A DNA stretch of 64,000 nucleotides from an uncultured Collinsella sp. (GTDB taxonomy: Bacteria; Actinomycetota; Coriobacteriia; Coriobacteriales; Coriobacteriaceae): positions 1-64,000 of the forward strand of contig UQMK01000010.1 of the NCBI GenBank assembly GCA_900542085.1, written 5' to 3'. Below, piece after piece: positions 41,237 to 50,244 of the stretch. Each line of letters starts with the position of its first letter. The stretch's first letter is position 1. Below the pieces are notes generated by a model, which had not been told where the DNA came from, ran no database searches, and saw only the letters and a program-made list of their open reading frames with translations. A program made the position numbers and the translations under genes.

Positions 41237-41278
41237 AGCGCCCGAACGAAAGCTGTCTTGCAGTGACGTTCGGGCGCT
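41237..41278 (+). terminator. Terminator hairpin after kdgT
   Basis: AGCGCCCGAACG (41237-41248) pairs perfectly with CGTTCGGGCGCT (41267-41278) around an 18-base loop, followed by CTGCTATTATT. Only a weak T-run, but it is the only candidate end for the kdgT transcript. Confidence 0.65.
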
Positions 41279-41317
41279 CTGCTATTATTCCCCTTATCCC
41301 TGCGGAGTAGGGGGTGT

Positions 41318-42520
41318 TTGTTGCCCAGATTCGAATTGGGCGATTCTGGCCACTTGGATATTGAAGGGATGGCGCTAGTGGTTAAGGCACTCAAGATAGA
41401 GATATTCGTGCTATGCATGATTGTTCTTATCGGGCTTGCCGTGCGAAGTCGTCGCTCCTTGTTCTCGAGCACCCAGCAGCTCTTGTTTAGCATGCTCGGC
41501 TACACCTCCGCTGCCTACATTTTCTTCGATATGATCTGGACGCTCTCGGACGGCGTGAGCACTCCTGTAGGCATCACGGCCAACTGGATTTCCAACGCGG
41601 TCTCGTTTTCGCTGTTCGCCATCGCGTGCCTCATTTGGTTTTTGTATTCCGAGACAGTGCAGGGCTCTCGCCTTTTGACCGCGCGCTATAGGGTGGCGCT
41701 CGTGACGTTGCCAACCGTATTGGTGGTCGTGCTGGCATTTACCAGCTACTGGACGCACACCATGTTCTATATCGATGCGCAGGGCGTATATCGTCGCGGA
41801 GCGCTTTATATGATTCAACCTATCGTTAGCTACTGCTACATCATATATACGTCCTTGCATGCCTTTATTCAGGCTCGAAAAGTCGAAAGCCTGCAAAAGA
41901 AGGCCATTTATCGCACCCTCGCCTTTTTTGCGGTTCCCGCTCTGGTGGGCGGTACCTTCCAGGTTTTGTTTTCGGTACCGGGCCTTTGCGTCGGTATAAC
42001 GCTGAGCATCCTACTGCTCTACATCATCTACCAGGAGCAGCTGATCTCGACCGACCCGTTGACTGGCCTTAATAATCGCAACCGTTTTGAGACCTATATG
42101 CTGTCGCTCTTCTCAAATGTTGATCAGGCCGAAGATGTGTATCTGCTTATGATGGACGCCGACGGCTTTAAGCAGATTAACGATCGCTATGGACATGTGG
42201 AGGGTGACCATGCTCTTCAGGTCATCTCCACTGCGCTCAAAGAAGTCTGCTCGGCGTCTGGTAGCTTTATCGCACGTTATGGCGGCGATGAGTTCGTGGT
42301 GCTTCAAAAGGCGGCGGCGGAGCAGGATATCATGCATCTGTGCGCGACGATCAACGACGAGCTCGCGCGCGCCGAGGTTCCGTATCTGTTGCGGATGTCC
42401 ATCGGCTACGCACGGGTTGGTGATGGCGTCGATACCTGGCAAGACTTGCTTCGCACTGCCGACGCGGAGCTCTACCGCGTAAAGCGCGAGAAGAAGAAGG
42501 CCGGCGTCCAGATACGCTAG
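41318..42520 (+). CDS. Membrane-anchored GGDEF diguanylate cyclase
   Basis: 400 residues. An N-terminal sensor of about six or seven membrane segments (to about residue 235) is followed by a GGDEF domain (about 240-395). DPLTGLNNRNRFE opens it, the active-site loop is ARYGGDEFVVL (intact GGDEF), and LLRMSIGYARVG closes it. The inhibitory RxxD site that normally lies five residues before GGDEF is absent, so product inhibition is probably lost. The start is uncertain: TTG at 41318/41321 follows AGGGGG, while the ATG at 41369 has a purine run too close. c-di-GMP synthesis is implied by the intact motif. Confidence 0.85.
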   Translation: MLPRFELGDSGHLDIEGMALVVKALKIEIFVLCMIVLIGLAVRSRRSLFSSTQQLLFSMLGYTSAAYIFFDMIWTLSDGVSTPVGITANWISNAVSFSLFAIACLIWFLYSETVQGSRLLTARYRVALVTLPTVLVVVLAFTSYWTHTMFYIDAQGVYRRGALYMIQPIVSYCYIIYTSLHAFIQARKVESLQKKAIYRTLAFFAVPALVGGTFQVLFSVPGLCVGITLSILLLYIIYQEQLISTDPLTGLNNRNRFETYMLSLFSNVDQAEDVYLLMMDADGFKQINDRYGHVEGDHALQVISTALKEVCSASGSFIARYGGDEFVVLQKAAAEQDIMHLCATINDELARAEVPYLLRMSIGYARVGDGVDTWQDLLRTADAELYRVKREKKKAGVQIR

Positions 42521-42547
42521 AAAAAAAGGGGCGCACGCTGGCGTGCG
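42521..42547 (-). terminator. Intrinsic terminator of the eamA gene
   Basis: CGCACGC (42532-42538) pairs with GCGTGCG (42541-42547), with the loop opening to about four bases. Read on the minus strand the hairpin is followed by CCCC and seven T residues (42521-42527). It lies directly after the GGDEF stop codon and 75 bases past the eamA stop. Confidence 0.8.
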
Positions 42548-42621
42548 TGGCGGCCCTCGGCTCACCGATGTACTCCATTAAGATAAAGTGTGCGAACACC
42601 CTCCCTAAAAAGGTGAGCTCG

Positions 42622-43557
42622 CTAGGCTTTTTTGGGTTTGTTGACGATGATGATACCGCCGCAGACCAACAGCAGGGCAACGATGACGGTAACGGGGCTC
42701 GTGCCGGCGCCCTCGCCGAGCAGCAGCGCGCTCAGCAGCACGCCAAAGACCGGGTTCATAAAGCCAAAGACCGAAACGCGGCTGACGGGGTTGACGGCGA
42801 GCAGACGGGACCACAGCGAGTACGCGACGGCGGAAATGAGTGCCATATAAATGATGAGCGCGATGGCGGGGACGATTTCGGTGGGGGACAACGTGCCGCC
42901 CATCAAAAACCCGATGGCGGTAAGGACCACGCCACCGACTAAAAACTGCCAGCCGGCGAGCAAGACGCCGTCATGCTCGCGCGAGAAGATGCCAATGAGA
43001 CAGGTCGACAGAGCGCCCGCAACGGTGGAAGCCAAGATAAAACCCTCGCCGTCGAGTGTAAAGCCAAAGGTGCCATCCGCGCCCGAAAGGTTGACGAGCG
43101 CGACGCCGGCAAAGCCCAGCACACAGCCAAGCACCTTGGCCGTATTGAGCCTCTCGGTGTGAAATGCCAGGGCGGCAAAGAGGATGGCTAGGAAGTTGGC
43201 GCTGGCCTCGATGATGGAGCTTGACATAGCGCTTGCACGGGAGAGACCAAGGTAGAAAAAGAAGTACTGGCCAATGGTCTGGAAGAGCGACAAGATACAG
43301 ATGGGCTTGATATCACGGGCTTGCGGAACGAGCGGTCGGCGCTGGGCCACGCTCATGCCAACAATGACCAGCATGCCGGCAAGGGTGAAGCGCAGACCCG
43401 CGAAGAGCAGCTGCGAGGCGCTGTCGTGCGCGGGAATGCCAAAGAGGCCGTAGCCGATCTTGATGCAGGGGAAGGCGGAGCCCCAGAGCGCGCAACAAAC
43501 GAGGCAGCCCAGGATGAGTCCGGGCAGGGTGGCGAGATACGGCTTGCGGCTTTCCAT
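42622..43557 (-). CDS. EamA/DMT-family transporter
   Basis: 311 residues with ten predicted membrane segments in two EamA repeats: LPGLILGCLVCCALWGSAFP near the N-terminus and YMALISAVAYSLWSRLLAVN in the second repeat, ending with the basic tail NKPKKA. DMT transporters export amino acids or metabolites; no substrate can be inferred. The ATG at 43557 (MESRKPYL) follows AGGAAGGACATC. Only 26 bases separate its start from the purL terminator, leaving almost no room for its own promoter. Confidence 0.88.
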   Translation of the reverse strand: MESRKPYLATLPGLILGCLVCCALWGSAFPCIKIGYGLFGIPAHDSASQLLFAGLRFTLAGMLVIVGMSVAQRRPLVPQARDIKPICILSLFQTIGQYFFFYLGLSRASAMSSSIIEASANFLAILFAALAFHTERLNTAKVLGCVLGFAGVALVNLSGADGTFGFTLDGEGFILASTVAGALSTCLIGIFSREHDGVLLAGWQFLVGGVVLTAIGFLMGGTLSPTEIVPAIALIIYMALISAVAYSLWSRLLAVNPVSRVSVFGFMNPVFGVLLSALLLGEGAGTSPVTVIVALLLVCGGIIIVNKPKKA

Positions 43558-43582
43558 GATGTCCTTCCTGTATGCGCGAAGC

Positions 43583-43619
43583 AAAAAAGAACCCGCCACC
43601 GGGCGTGCCGATGGCGGGT
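43583..43619 (-). terminator. Intrinsic terminator of purL
   Basis: ACCCGCCA (43591-43598) pairs with TGGCGGGT (43612-43619). Read on the minus strand it is followed by TC and a run of six T (43583-43588). It lies 38 bases past the purL stop codon and directly ahead of eamA. Confidence 0.88.
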
Positions 43620-43656
43620 GTTGTTACCCGAAGGGATTGTACCCGATGGGAAAGGT

Positions 43657-46600
43657 TTAGGCGAAGTAGGCTACGCCGCTCTCAAAGATCGGCATGAACT
43701 TATCGCCGGGGACATGCTCGGGCACGTTGCGGTACAGGTTGTCGCCACGACGCTCGGCATGGCCCATCTTGCCCAGGACGCGGCCGTCGGGGCTCGTGAT
43801 GCCCTCGATGGCGAGTGCGGAGCCGTTGGGGTTGACGGAAAGGTCCATGCTGGGCTTGCCGTCCTCGCCCACGTACTGCGTGGCGACCTGGCCGTTTGCA
43901 ATCAGCTGGGCGAGTACTTCGTCATTGGCGACAAAGCGGCCCTCGCCGTGGCTGATGGCGACGGTGTAGGGGTCGTCCAGGCTGCACTGCGACAGCCACG
44001 GGGACAGGTTGGACGAGATGCGGGTGCGCACCAGACGGCTCTGATGGCGACCGATGGTGTTGAACGTCAGCGTGGGCGCATCGGGCGTGGCGTCGACGAT
44101 GTCGCCGTAGGGCACCAGACCGAGCTTGATCAGGGCCTGGAAGCCGTTGCAGATGCCCAGCATCAGGCCGTCGCGGGCCTTGAGCAGGTCGCGGACTGCC
44201 TCGGTGACCTCGGGAGCGCGGAAGAACGCCGTGATGAACTTGGCGGAGCCGTCGGGCTCGTCACCGCCCGAGAAGCCGCCGGGGATCATGACGATCTGGC
44301 TTGCACGGATGCGGCGGGCAAGCTCGTGGGTGCTCTCGGCGACGGCCTCGGGCGTGAGGTTGTTGATCACGAAGGTGTCGGCCTCGGCGCCGGCGGCGCG
44401 GAAGGCGCGGGCGCTGTCGTACTCGCAGTTGTTGCCGGGGAACACGGGGATGATCACGCGCGGGCGGGCGATCTTGGCGCCGCCGTACACGTGGATGTCC
44501 TTGGCGCGGAAGTCGATGGTCTCGACCTCGGGGGTCTCGCCGGCGCTGCGGTAGGCGAAGACGCCCTCGATGCCGCTCTCCCAGGTCTCCTGGAGCTCGG
44601 AGAGCTCGATGACCTCGGAGCCGGTGTCGATGACATAGCCCTCGACGGTGGTGCCCAGGGGCTCGACGACAACACCGTCGGCGACCTCGGGCAGCTCGGC
44701 ATCCTCGGCGAGCTCGACGATGAAGCTGCCGTAGAGCGGGGTGAAGAGGCTCTCCACGTCCACATCCTCGGCAAGCTCGATACCGATCTGGTTGCCGACG
44801 CACATCTTAAAGAGGCTCTCGGCGCCGCAGCCGTAGCCGGGCGTGGAGACGGCCAGGGCTGCGCCGGTGGCGGTGAGCGCCTCGACGGCGTCAAACGCGG
44901 CGAGCAGCTGATGGGCGTCGGGGCGGTAGTCCTCGCCATAGGTGGCGGGGGCGATGCGGACGACGCGGTGCGTGAGGCCCTTGAACTCAGGGGAGACGGC
45001 GCGGGCGGCCTTACCCACAGCGACAGCGAAGCTGATCAGGGTCGGCGGAACGTTGAGCTCCCCGGCTTCGTCCTCAAACGAGCCACTCATGGAGTCCTTG
45101 CCGCCGATGGCGCCGGCACCCAGGTCGACCTGAGCCATAAGGGCGCCCAGGACGGCAGCCATGGGCTTGCCCCAGCGCTCGGCCTCGGTGCGCAAGCGCT
45201 CGAAGTACTCCTGGAAGGAGAGGTAGGTGCGCTTGTGCTCAAAGCCAGCGGCCACGAGCTTGGCGATGGATTCGACCACGGACAGATAGGCGCCCGCAAA
45301 CTGGTCGGCCTCCATCAGATAGGGGTTGAAGCCCCATGCCATGGCACTCGCCGTGGTGGTCTCGCCGTCCACGGGGAACTTGGCGACCATGGCAGAGCTC
45401 GGAGTGAGCTGCGTCTTGCCACCAAAGGGCATGAGCACGGTCGCGGCGCCGATGGTGGAGTCGAAGCGCTCGGAAAGGCCCTTGTTGGAGGCGACGTTAA
45501 GATCGGTGACGAGCGAGGTCATGCGCTCGGCAAGTGTGGTGCCGGTCCAGCTGGGCTGCCACACGCTGCGGGCGCAGACGTGGGCGACCTGGTGCTTGGG
45601 TGCACCGTTGGAGTTGAGGAACTCGCGGGACAGATCGACGATGGCGACGCCGTTCCATGCCATGCGCATGCGCGGCTCGGCGGTAACCTCGGCGATGACG
45701 GTTGCCTCCAGGTTCTCCTCGGCGGCGTAGCCCATGAACTCCTCGACGTCACCGTCGGCGACGGCGCAGGCCATGCGCTCCTGGGACTCGGAAATGGCGA
45801 GCTCGGTGCCGTCCAGGCCGTCGTACTTCTTGGTTACGGTATCAAGGTCGACATACAGGCCGTCGGCAAGCTCGCCCACGGCGACCGAGACGCCGCCGGC
45901 GCCAAAGTCGTTGCAGCGCTTGATCAGACGGCAGGCATCGCCGCGGCGGAACAGACGCTGCAGCTTGCGCTCGACCGGGGCGTTGCCCTTCTGGACCTCG
46001 GCACCCGAGGTCTCAATGGACTCGGTGTTCTGGGTCTTGGAGGAGCCGGTGGCGCCACCGATGCCGTCACGGCCGGTGCGGCCGCCCAGCAGGATGATCT
46101 TGTCGGTGGGGGCGGGGCACTCGCGACGAACGTGGTTTGCCGGGGTAGCGCCCACGACGGCGCCAACCTCCATGCGCTTGGCCACGTAACCGGGGTGATA
46201 GAGTTCGTTGACCTGGCCGGTGGCAAGGCCGATCTGGTTGCCATAGCTGGAGTAGCCGGCGGCAGCGGTGGTTACGAGCTTGCGCTGCGGCAACTTGCCC
46301 TCGAGCGTCTCGGAAACCGGGACGGTGGGGTCGCCGGCGCCGGTGACACGCATGGCCTGGTACACGTAGCTGCGGCCCGAGAGCGGGTCGCGGATGGCGC
46401 CGCCCACGCAGGTGGCGGCACCGCCGAAGGGCTCGATCTCGGTCGGGTGGTTGTGGGTCTCGTTCTTAAAGAGGAACAGCCAGTCCTGGTCCTCGCCATC
46501 GACATCGACCTTCACCTTGACGGTGCAGGCGTTGATCTCCTCGGACTCATCGACATCGGTCATGACGCCGGTCTTCTTGAGGTACTTGGCGCCGATGGTG

Positions 46601-47403
46601 CCCATGTCCATGAGGCAGACGGGCTTGGCGTCGCGACCGAGCTCGTGGCGCATCTCCATGTAGCGGTCGAAGGCCTGTTGCACCACGGCGTCGTCGATCG
46701 TCACGTCATCTAGGACGGTGCCGAAGGTGGTGTGGCGGCAGTGGTCGGACCAGTAGGTGTCGATCACGCGGATCTCGGTGATGGTGGGGTCGCGGTCCTC
46801 ATCGCGGAAGTACTGCTGGCAGAAGGCGATGTCCGCCTCGTCCATGGCAAGACCGCGATCGGCGATAAAGGCGGCAAGGCCGGCTTCATCGAGCTCGCGG
46901 AAGCCGTCGAGCACTTCGACGGGCTGGGGCTCGGGGGTCTCCATGTACAGCGTCTCGGGCAGGTCGAGCGAGGCGATGCGCGCTTCGACGGGGTTCACCA
47001 CGTAGTGCTTGATGGCTTCGATGGCGGCCTCGTCCAGGGCGCCCGAGATCATATAGACCTTGGCGGAGCGCACGGCGGGGCGCTCGCCCTGGCTGATGAG
47101 CTGCACGCACTCGCTGGCGGAGTCGGCGCGCTGGTCAAACTGGCCAGGCAGGAATTCGACGGCAAAGACGGCGCCATCGCTTGCGGGGAGCTCGTCGTAG
47201 GTCACATCGACCTGGGGCTCGCTAAAGACGGTCGGCACGCAGGAGCGGAAAAGCTCCTCGTCGATGCCCTCGACGTCGTAGCGGTTGATGATCCTCAGGG
47301 CCTCGATGCCCTTGATGCCGAGAATTTCGGTCAGCTCGCCCTTGAGCTGCTGAGCCTCGACGTCGAACCCGGGTTTCTTCTCCACGTAGATACGAGAGAC
47401 CAT
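43657..47403 (-). CDS. purL: Phosphoribosylformylglycinamidine synthase, large single-chain form
   Basis: FGAM synthase of purine biosynthesis, 1,248 residues. It fuses the ATP-dependent synthase (about 1-970) with a C-terminal glutamine amidotransferase (about 985-1248). Synthase motifs include TYWSDHCRHTTFGTVLDD, ETHNHPTEIEPFGGAATC and CNDFGAGGVSVAVGELADG. The amidotransferase has VFPGNNCEYDSARAF, the Cys nucleophile in LGICNGFQAL, and SHGEGRF. Single-chain PurL of this size is the clostridial-type form rather than the separate PurS/PurQ/PurL of Bacillus. It is monocistronic here, with a strong terminator. The ATG at 47403 is followed by normal family sequence. Confidence 0.95.
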   Translation of the reverse strand: MVSRIYVEKKPGFDVEAQQLKGELTEILGIKGIEALRIINRYDVEGIDEELFRSCVPTVFSEPQVDVTYDELPASDGAVFAVEFLPGQFDQRADSASECVQLISQGERPAVRSAKVYMISGALDEAAIEAIKHYVVNPVEARIASLDLPETLYMETPEPQPVEVLDGFRELDEAGLAAFIADRGLAMDEADIAFCQQYFRDEDRDPTITEIRVIDTYWSDHCRHTTFGTVLDDVTIDDAVVQQAFDRYMEMRHELGRDAKPVCLMDMGTIGAKYLKKTGVMTDVDESEEINACTVKVKVDVDGEDQDWLFLFKNETHNHPTEIEPFGGAATCVGGAIRDPLSGRSYVYQAMRVTGAGDPTVPVSETLEGKLPQRKLVTTAAAGYSSYGNQIGLATGQVNELYHPGYVAKRMEVGAVVGATPANHVRRECPAPTDKIILLGGRTGRDGIGGATGSSKTQNTESIETSGAEVQKGNAPVERKLQRLFRRGDACRLIKRCNDFGAGGVSVAVGELADGLYVDLDTVTKKYDGLDGTELAISESQERMACAVADGDVEEFMGYAAEENLEATVIAEVTAEPRMRMAWNGVAIVDLSREFLNSNGAPKHQVAHVCARSVWQPSWTGTTLAERMTSLVTDLNVASNKGLSERFDSTIGAATVLMPFGGKTQLTPSSAMVAKFPVDGETTTASAMAWGFNPYLMEADQFAGAYLSVVESIAKLVAAGFEHKRTYLSFQEYFERLRTEAERWGKPMAAVLGALMAQVDLGAGAIGGKDSMSGSFEDEAGELNVPPTLISFAVAVGKAARAVSPEFKGLTHRVVRIAPATYGEDYRPDAHQLLAAFDAVEALTATGAALAVSTPGYGCGAESLFKMCVGNQIGIELAEDVDVESLFTPLYGSFIVELAEDAELPEVADGVVVEPLGTTVEGYVIDTGSEVIELSELQETWESGIEGVFAYRSAGETPEVETIDFRAKDIHVYGGAKIARPRVIIPVFPGNNCEYDSARAFRAAGAEADTFVINNLTPEAVAESTHELARRIRASQIVMIPGGFSGGDEPDGSAKFITAFFRAPEVTEAVRDLLKARDGLMLGICNGFQALIKLGLVPYGDIVDATPDAPTLTFNTIGRHQSRLVRTRISSNLSPWLSQCSLDDPYTVAISHGEGRFVANDEVLAQLIANGQVATQYVGEDGKPSMDLSVNPNGSALAIEGITSPDGRVLGKMGHAERRGDNLYRNVPEHVPGDKFMPIFESGVAYFA

Positions 47404-47551
47404 TGGTTCCTGCCTTCCTGATCGGTTGGGCGTACGGTACGGTATGCGGCAGCGGTCGGTTTACGGGGCAAGCCTCGCGGTCGCCTTGAGCCACATGTTT
47501 GTAAACGTCACTATGATACGACAGCTCGCGGCGCGTTGAGGACGGCGAGGG

Positions 47552-47560
47552 TGCTACAGT
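47552..47560 (+). promoter_or_regulatory. Extended -10 promoter candidate for the cation/proton antiporter gene
   Basis: TGCTACAGT fits TGn plus a -10 with four of six consensus bases, 28 bases before the antiporter ATG. TTGAGG at 47536-47541 is spaced too closely to be a normal -35. The purL promoter must also lie in this 184-bp divergent gap; TATCAT on the minus strand near 47512-47517 is a weak candidate. Confidence 0.35.
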
Positions 47561-47587
47561 GAAGCGCAAACAAGAGAAAGGCATCAC

Positions 47588-49150
47588 ATGGCATTTGTTT
47601 CGCTCGCCATCATCGCACTCGTGGCCTTTGCAAGCCCCTTCATCGCCTCGGCGATTCCTGGAAAACCCGTTCCCGAAACGGTCTTTTTGCTCATGTTCGG
47701 CGCGGTGCTGGGACCTCATATGCTCGGCGTCATCCATGTTGATGCCGAGGTCTCGCTTGTGTCCGAGCTCGGTCTGGCCTTTTTGTTCCTGCTTGCCGGC
47801 TTTGAGATCGATCCCAAGAACATCACGGGCGTCGAGGGGCGCTACGGTATGGCGACGTGGGTCGTCACGTTTGGCATCGCCTGGCTTGCCGTGCGCTTTA
47901 CCCCGTGGTTCTCGGTCAGCCATTTCGATGGTATCGCCGTGACGCTCGCCTTGACCTCGACGGCGCTTGGAGCGCTCATGCCCATCTTGCGCGAGCGGTT
48001 GCTTGCCGGAACGCGCGTCGGTGATTCGATTCTTGCCTATGGTACGTGGGGCGAGCTCGGCCCCGTGCTCGCCATGTCGGTACTGCTGTCTGCCCGTACG
48101 GGCATCGAGACGCTGCTGATCTTGGGCTTATTTGCCGCCGTGTGCGTGCTACTTGCCGTGGTCCCCAGCCGCTCCAAACGCGTCGGCAGCCGCTTCTTTG
48201 CGTTTGTCGAGGAGCGCGCCGATACCACGTCGCAGACGTTCGTACGCCTGACAGTGCTTATTTTGGTCACGCTCGTGGCGTTCTCGGCCATCTTTAGCCT
48301 CGATATCGTATTGGGCGCTTTTGCCGCCGGCTTTGTCCTGCGCTATATCATCCCCGAGGGCAACCATACGCTTGAGACCAAGCTCGACGGCCTGGCCTAC
48401 GGCTTTTTGATCCCGGTGTTCTTTACCGTGTCGGGCGCTAAGATCGACCTGACGGCCGTGGTGTCGCGCCCCGGGCTGCTCGTGGGCTTTATCTTGGCGC
48501 TGCTGATCATTCGTGCCGTGCCCATTCTCATCTCTATGAGCATTTGTCCCGCGACGCGCGATGTGTCGGCGTATGGCCGCATTACCGTGGCGCTCTACTG
48601 CACCACGGCGCTGCCGATCATCGTTGCCGTAACGAGCGTGGCCGTCAACGCGGGCGCGCTGTCGCAAGATATTGCGTCGGTCATGGTTGCCGCCGGTGCC
48701 ATCACGGTGTTCTTGATGCCATTGCTCGCGCAGCTCTTCTACCGCGTGGTCGACGCCGCGCCGGTCGCCGCCGTGGCAGAGGTTGCCGAGCATCCATCCG
48801 ATGCACTTGACATCCTGCGCGCCCATCACGATTTGGCGAGCCTGCTCGCACGCGAGCACGAGCTGCTGACCTCGCATGGCCATGGTCGCGTATTCGAGGG
48901 CCTGCCTACGCTCGATACGATTGCTGAGCGTCTTTCCGCCGAGGCGGCGAGCGGCCACATCGATGCCCGCATCGTGGACGCGGCGCGTCTTCTTGCCGAT
49001 AAGACCTATGGTGATGAGGTTGACCCGTCCGAGCTGACTCCGCGTGAGCGCCGCCGCCTTGAGCGCGCCAAGCTCGCCGTACACGAATACCGCCGCCGCA
49101 TGCTGGAGCTCTACGCGCGCGATGAAGCCCAGGACGACGACGGCAAGTAG
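47588..49150 (+). CDS. CPA2-type cation:proton antiporter
   Basis: 520 residues. About 12 membrane segments of the Na+/H+ exchanger fold (to about residue 395): SELGLAFLFLLAGFEIDPKN, the family motif position TSTALGALMPILRERLL, and GAFAAGFVLRYIIPEG. A cytoplasmic C-terminal region (about 400-520) is charged and helical (TPRERRRLERAKLAVHEYRR); it lacks a recognisable Rossmann TrkA-N domain. AGAAAGG precedes the ATG. Monocistronic, ended by the hairpin at 49189-49227. Transported ion (Na+ or K+) undetermined. Confidence 0.9.
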   Translation: MAFVSLAIIALVAFASPFIASAIPGKPVPETVFLLMFGAVLGPHMLGVIHVDAEVSLVSELGLAFLFLLAGFEIDPKNITGVEGRYGMATWVVTFGIAWLAVRFTPWFSVSHFDGIAVTLALTSTALGALMPILRERLLAGTRVGDSILAYGTWGELGPVLAMSVLLSARTGIETLLILGLFAAVCVLLAVVPSRSKRVGSRFFAFVEERADTTSQTFVRLTVLILVTLVAFSAIFSLDIVLGAFAAGFVLRYIIPEGNHTLETKLDGLAYGFLIPVFFTVSGAKIDLTAVVSRPGLLVGFILALLIIRAVPILISMSICPATRDVSAYGRITVALYCTTALPIIVAVTSVAVNAGALSQDIASVMVAAGAITVFLMPLLAQLFYRVVDAAPVAAVAEVAEHPSDALDILRAHHDLASLLAREHELLTSHGHGRVFEGLPTLDTIAERLSAEAASGHIDARIVDAARLLADKTYGDEVDPSELTPRERRRLERAKLAVHEYRRRMLELYARDEAQDDDGK

Positions 49151-49188
49151 CAAGGAATGTCGGGATACGGGTTCCGTCCAAATAATAG

Positions 49189-49227
49189 AAGGCGCGCTGC
49201 CTGCGGTTGATGCGGACAGCGCGCCTT
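49189..49227. terminator. Hairpin between convergent antiporter and dehydrogenase genes
   Basis: AAGGCGCGCTG (49189-49199) pairs with CAGCGCGCCTT (49217-49227), an 11-bp perfect stem with TTTTG at its plus-strand end. It serves the antiporter transcript and possibly the opposing dehydrogenase gene. Confidence 0.8.
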
Positions 49228-49271
49228 TTGCGTTGAACTCTGTTGAGGTTCGAAGCCGAAACTTTCGACCT

Positions 49272-50021
49272 TTAGGAGCGGGCTGCCCCGTCGACGGGGA
49301 GGATGGCGCCCGTGACATAGGAGGACATGTCGCTCGCAAGGAAAACGAAGGCGTTGGCAACGTCCTCGGGCTCGCCCATGCGACCGAGCGGAATAGTGGC
49401 GATGATGGGCTTGATGACCTCTTCGGGCAGGTTGGCGACCATATCGGTCTTGGTTACGCCTGGGGCAACGGCGTTGACGCGAATGCCCATGGGGGCGAGC
49501 TCGCGCGAGAGCGACTGGACCATGCCGTTGACGGCAAACTTAGACGTGGGGTAGCCGACGCCAGAGGGCTGGCCGTACTTGGCGACCATCGAGCTTGTGG
49601 TAGTGATGGTGCCGCCGTGGCCGGCCTCGGTCATGATCTTGGTGGCAGCCTGGTGACCGTTAAAGACGGCGACGACGTTGAGGTCCATAACTTTGGCGAA
49701 CTCCTCGGCTGTATAGTCCAAAAGGGGTGAGCGCTGGGAGATTCCGGCGTTGTTGACGACCGTATCGAGACCGCCCATATCGGCTGCAGCCTGGGTAAAG
49801 GCCTCGGTCACGGCTTCGAGTGAGGTGAGGTCGCAGGAGCGACCCCAGACCTTGGCGTCGGGATAGACGGCTGTCAGCTTCTCAACGGCCGCATCGGCGG
49901 TCTCCTGACGCGAGCCAAAGACGGTGACGGTGGCACCCTCCTCGATAAAGCGGCAGGCGATGGCATAGCCGATACCGCGCGTGCCTCCGGTGATGATTGC
50001 TTTCTTGCCCTCGAGCAACAT
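49272..50021 (-). CDS. Short-chain dehydrogenase/reductase
   Basis: 249 residues, classical SDR. TGGTRGIG (Rossmann glycine motif, about 11-18), NNAG (about 88-91), and the catalytic Ser-Tyr-Lys in TTTSSMVAK and GYPTSKFAVN. The ending GPxLPVDGA appears as TGAILPVDGAARS. The sequence is close to FabG-like or sugar-alcohol dehydrogenases but gives no substrate. The ATG at 50021 (MLLEGKKAII) follows GGAGG; a 40-codon upstream extension has no ribosome site. Monocistronic between the antiporter and hom. Confidence 0.9.
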   Translation of the reverse strand: MLLEGKKAIITGGTRGIGYAIACRFIEEGATVTVFGSRQETADAAVEKLTAVYPDAKVWGRSCDLTSLEAVTEAFTQAAADMGGLDTVVNNAGISQRSPLLDYTAEEFAKVMDLNVVAVFNGHQAATKIMTEAGHGGTITTTSSMVAKYGQPSGVGYPTSKFAVNGMVQSLSRELAPMGIRVNAVAPGVTKTDMVANLPEEVIKPIIATIPLGRMGEPEDVANAFVFLASDMSSYVTGAILPVDGAARS

Positions 50022-50174
50022 GGTGCCTCCATTCTTCGGGGGTGGACGTACGCAGCACAGGATAGCGGCGGACAAAAGCAAACATGTCTGCTTATCGGTG
50101 AGCGGTATCCCTGGTTGACACCGAACGGTCAAATTGTTCAAACGCGGATCGCGTCAATGCGCCCCGAGCGTGCA

Positions 50175-50213
50175 AATAAAAGGGCTCCCGTCCAAGACCA
50201 GACGGGAGCCCTT
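50175..50213 (-). terminator. Intrinsic terminator of hom
   Basis: AAGGGCTCCCGTC (50180-50192) pairs perfectly with GACGGGAGCCCTT (50201-50213) across eight bases. The minus strand continues CTTTTATTTG, giving the expected T-rich tail. Confidence 0.9.
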
Positions 50214-50244
50214 CGAGCAAATGCGTTGTGGGGTGTAAACCGAA

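Noticed and set aside
43321..46713. A 1,130-codon plus-strand reading frame antisense to purL
   Set aside because: Composition is Gly/Ala/Leu/Val/Asp-rich nonsense typical of the reverse-complement shadow of a GC-rich gene. purL on the other strand has unmistakable motifs throughout.
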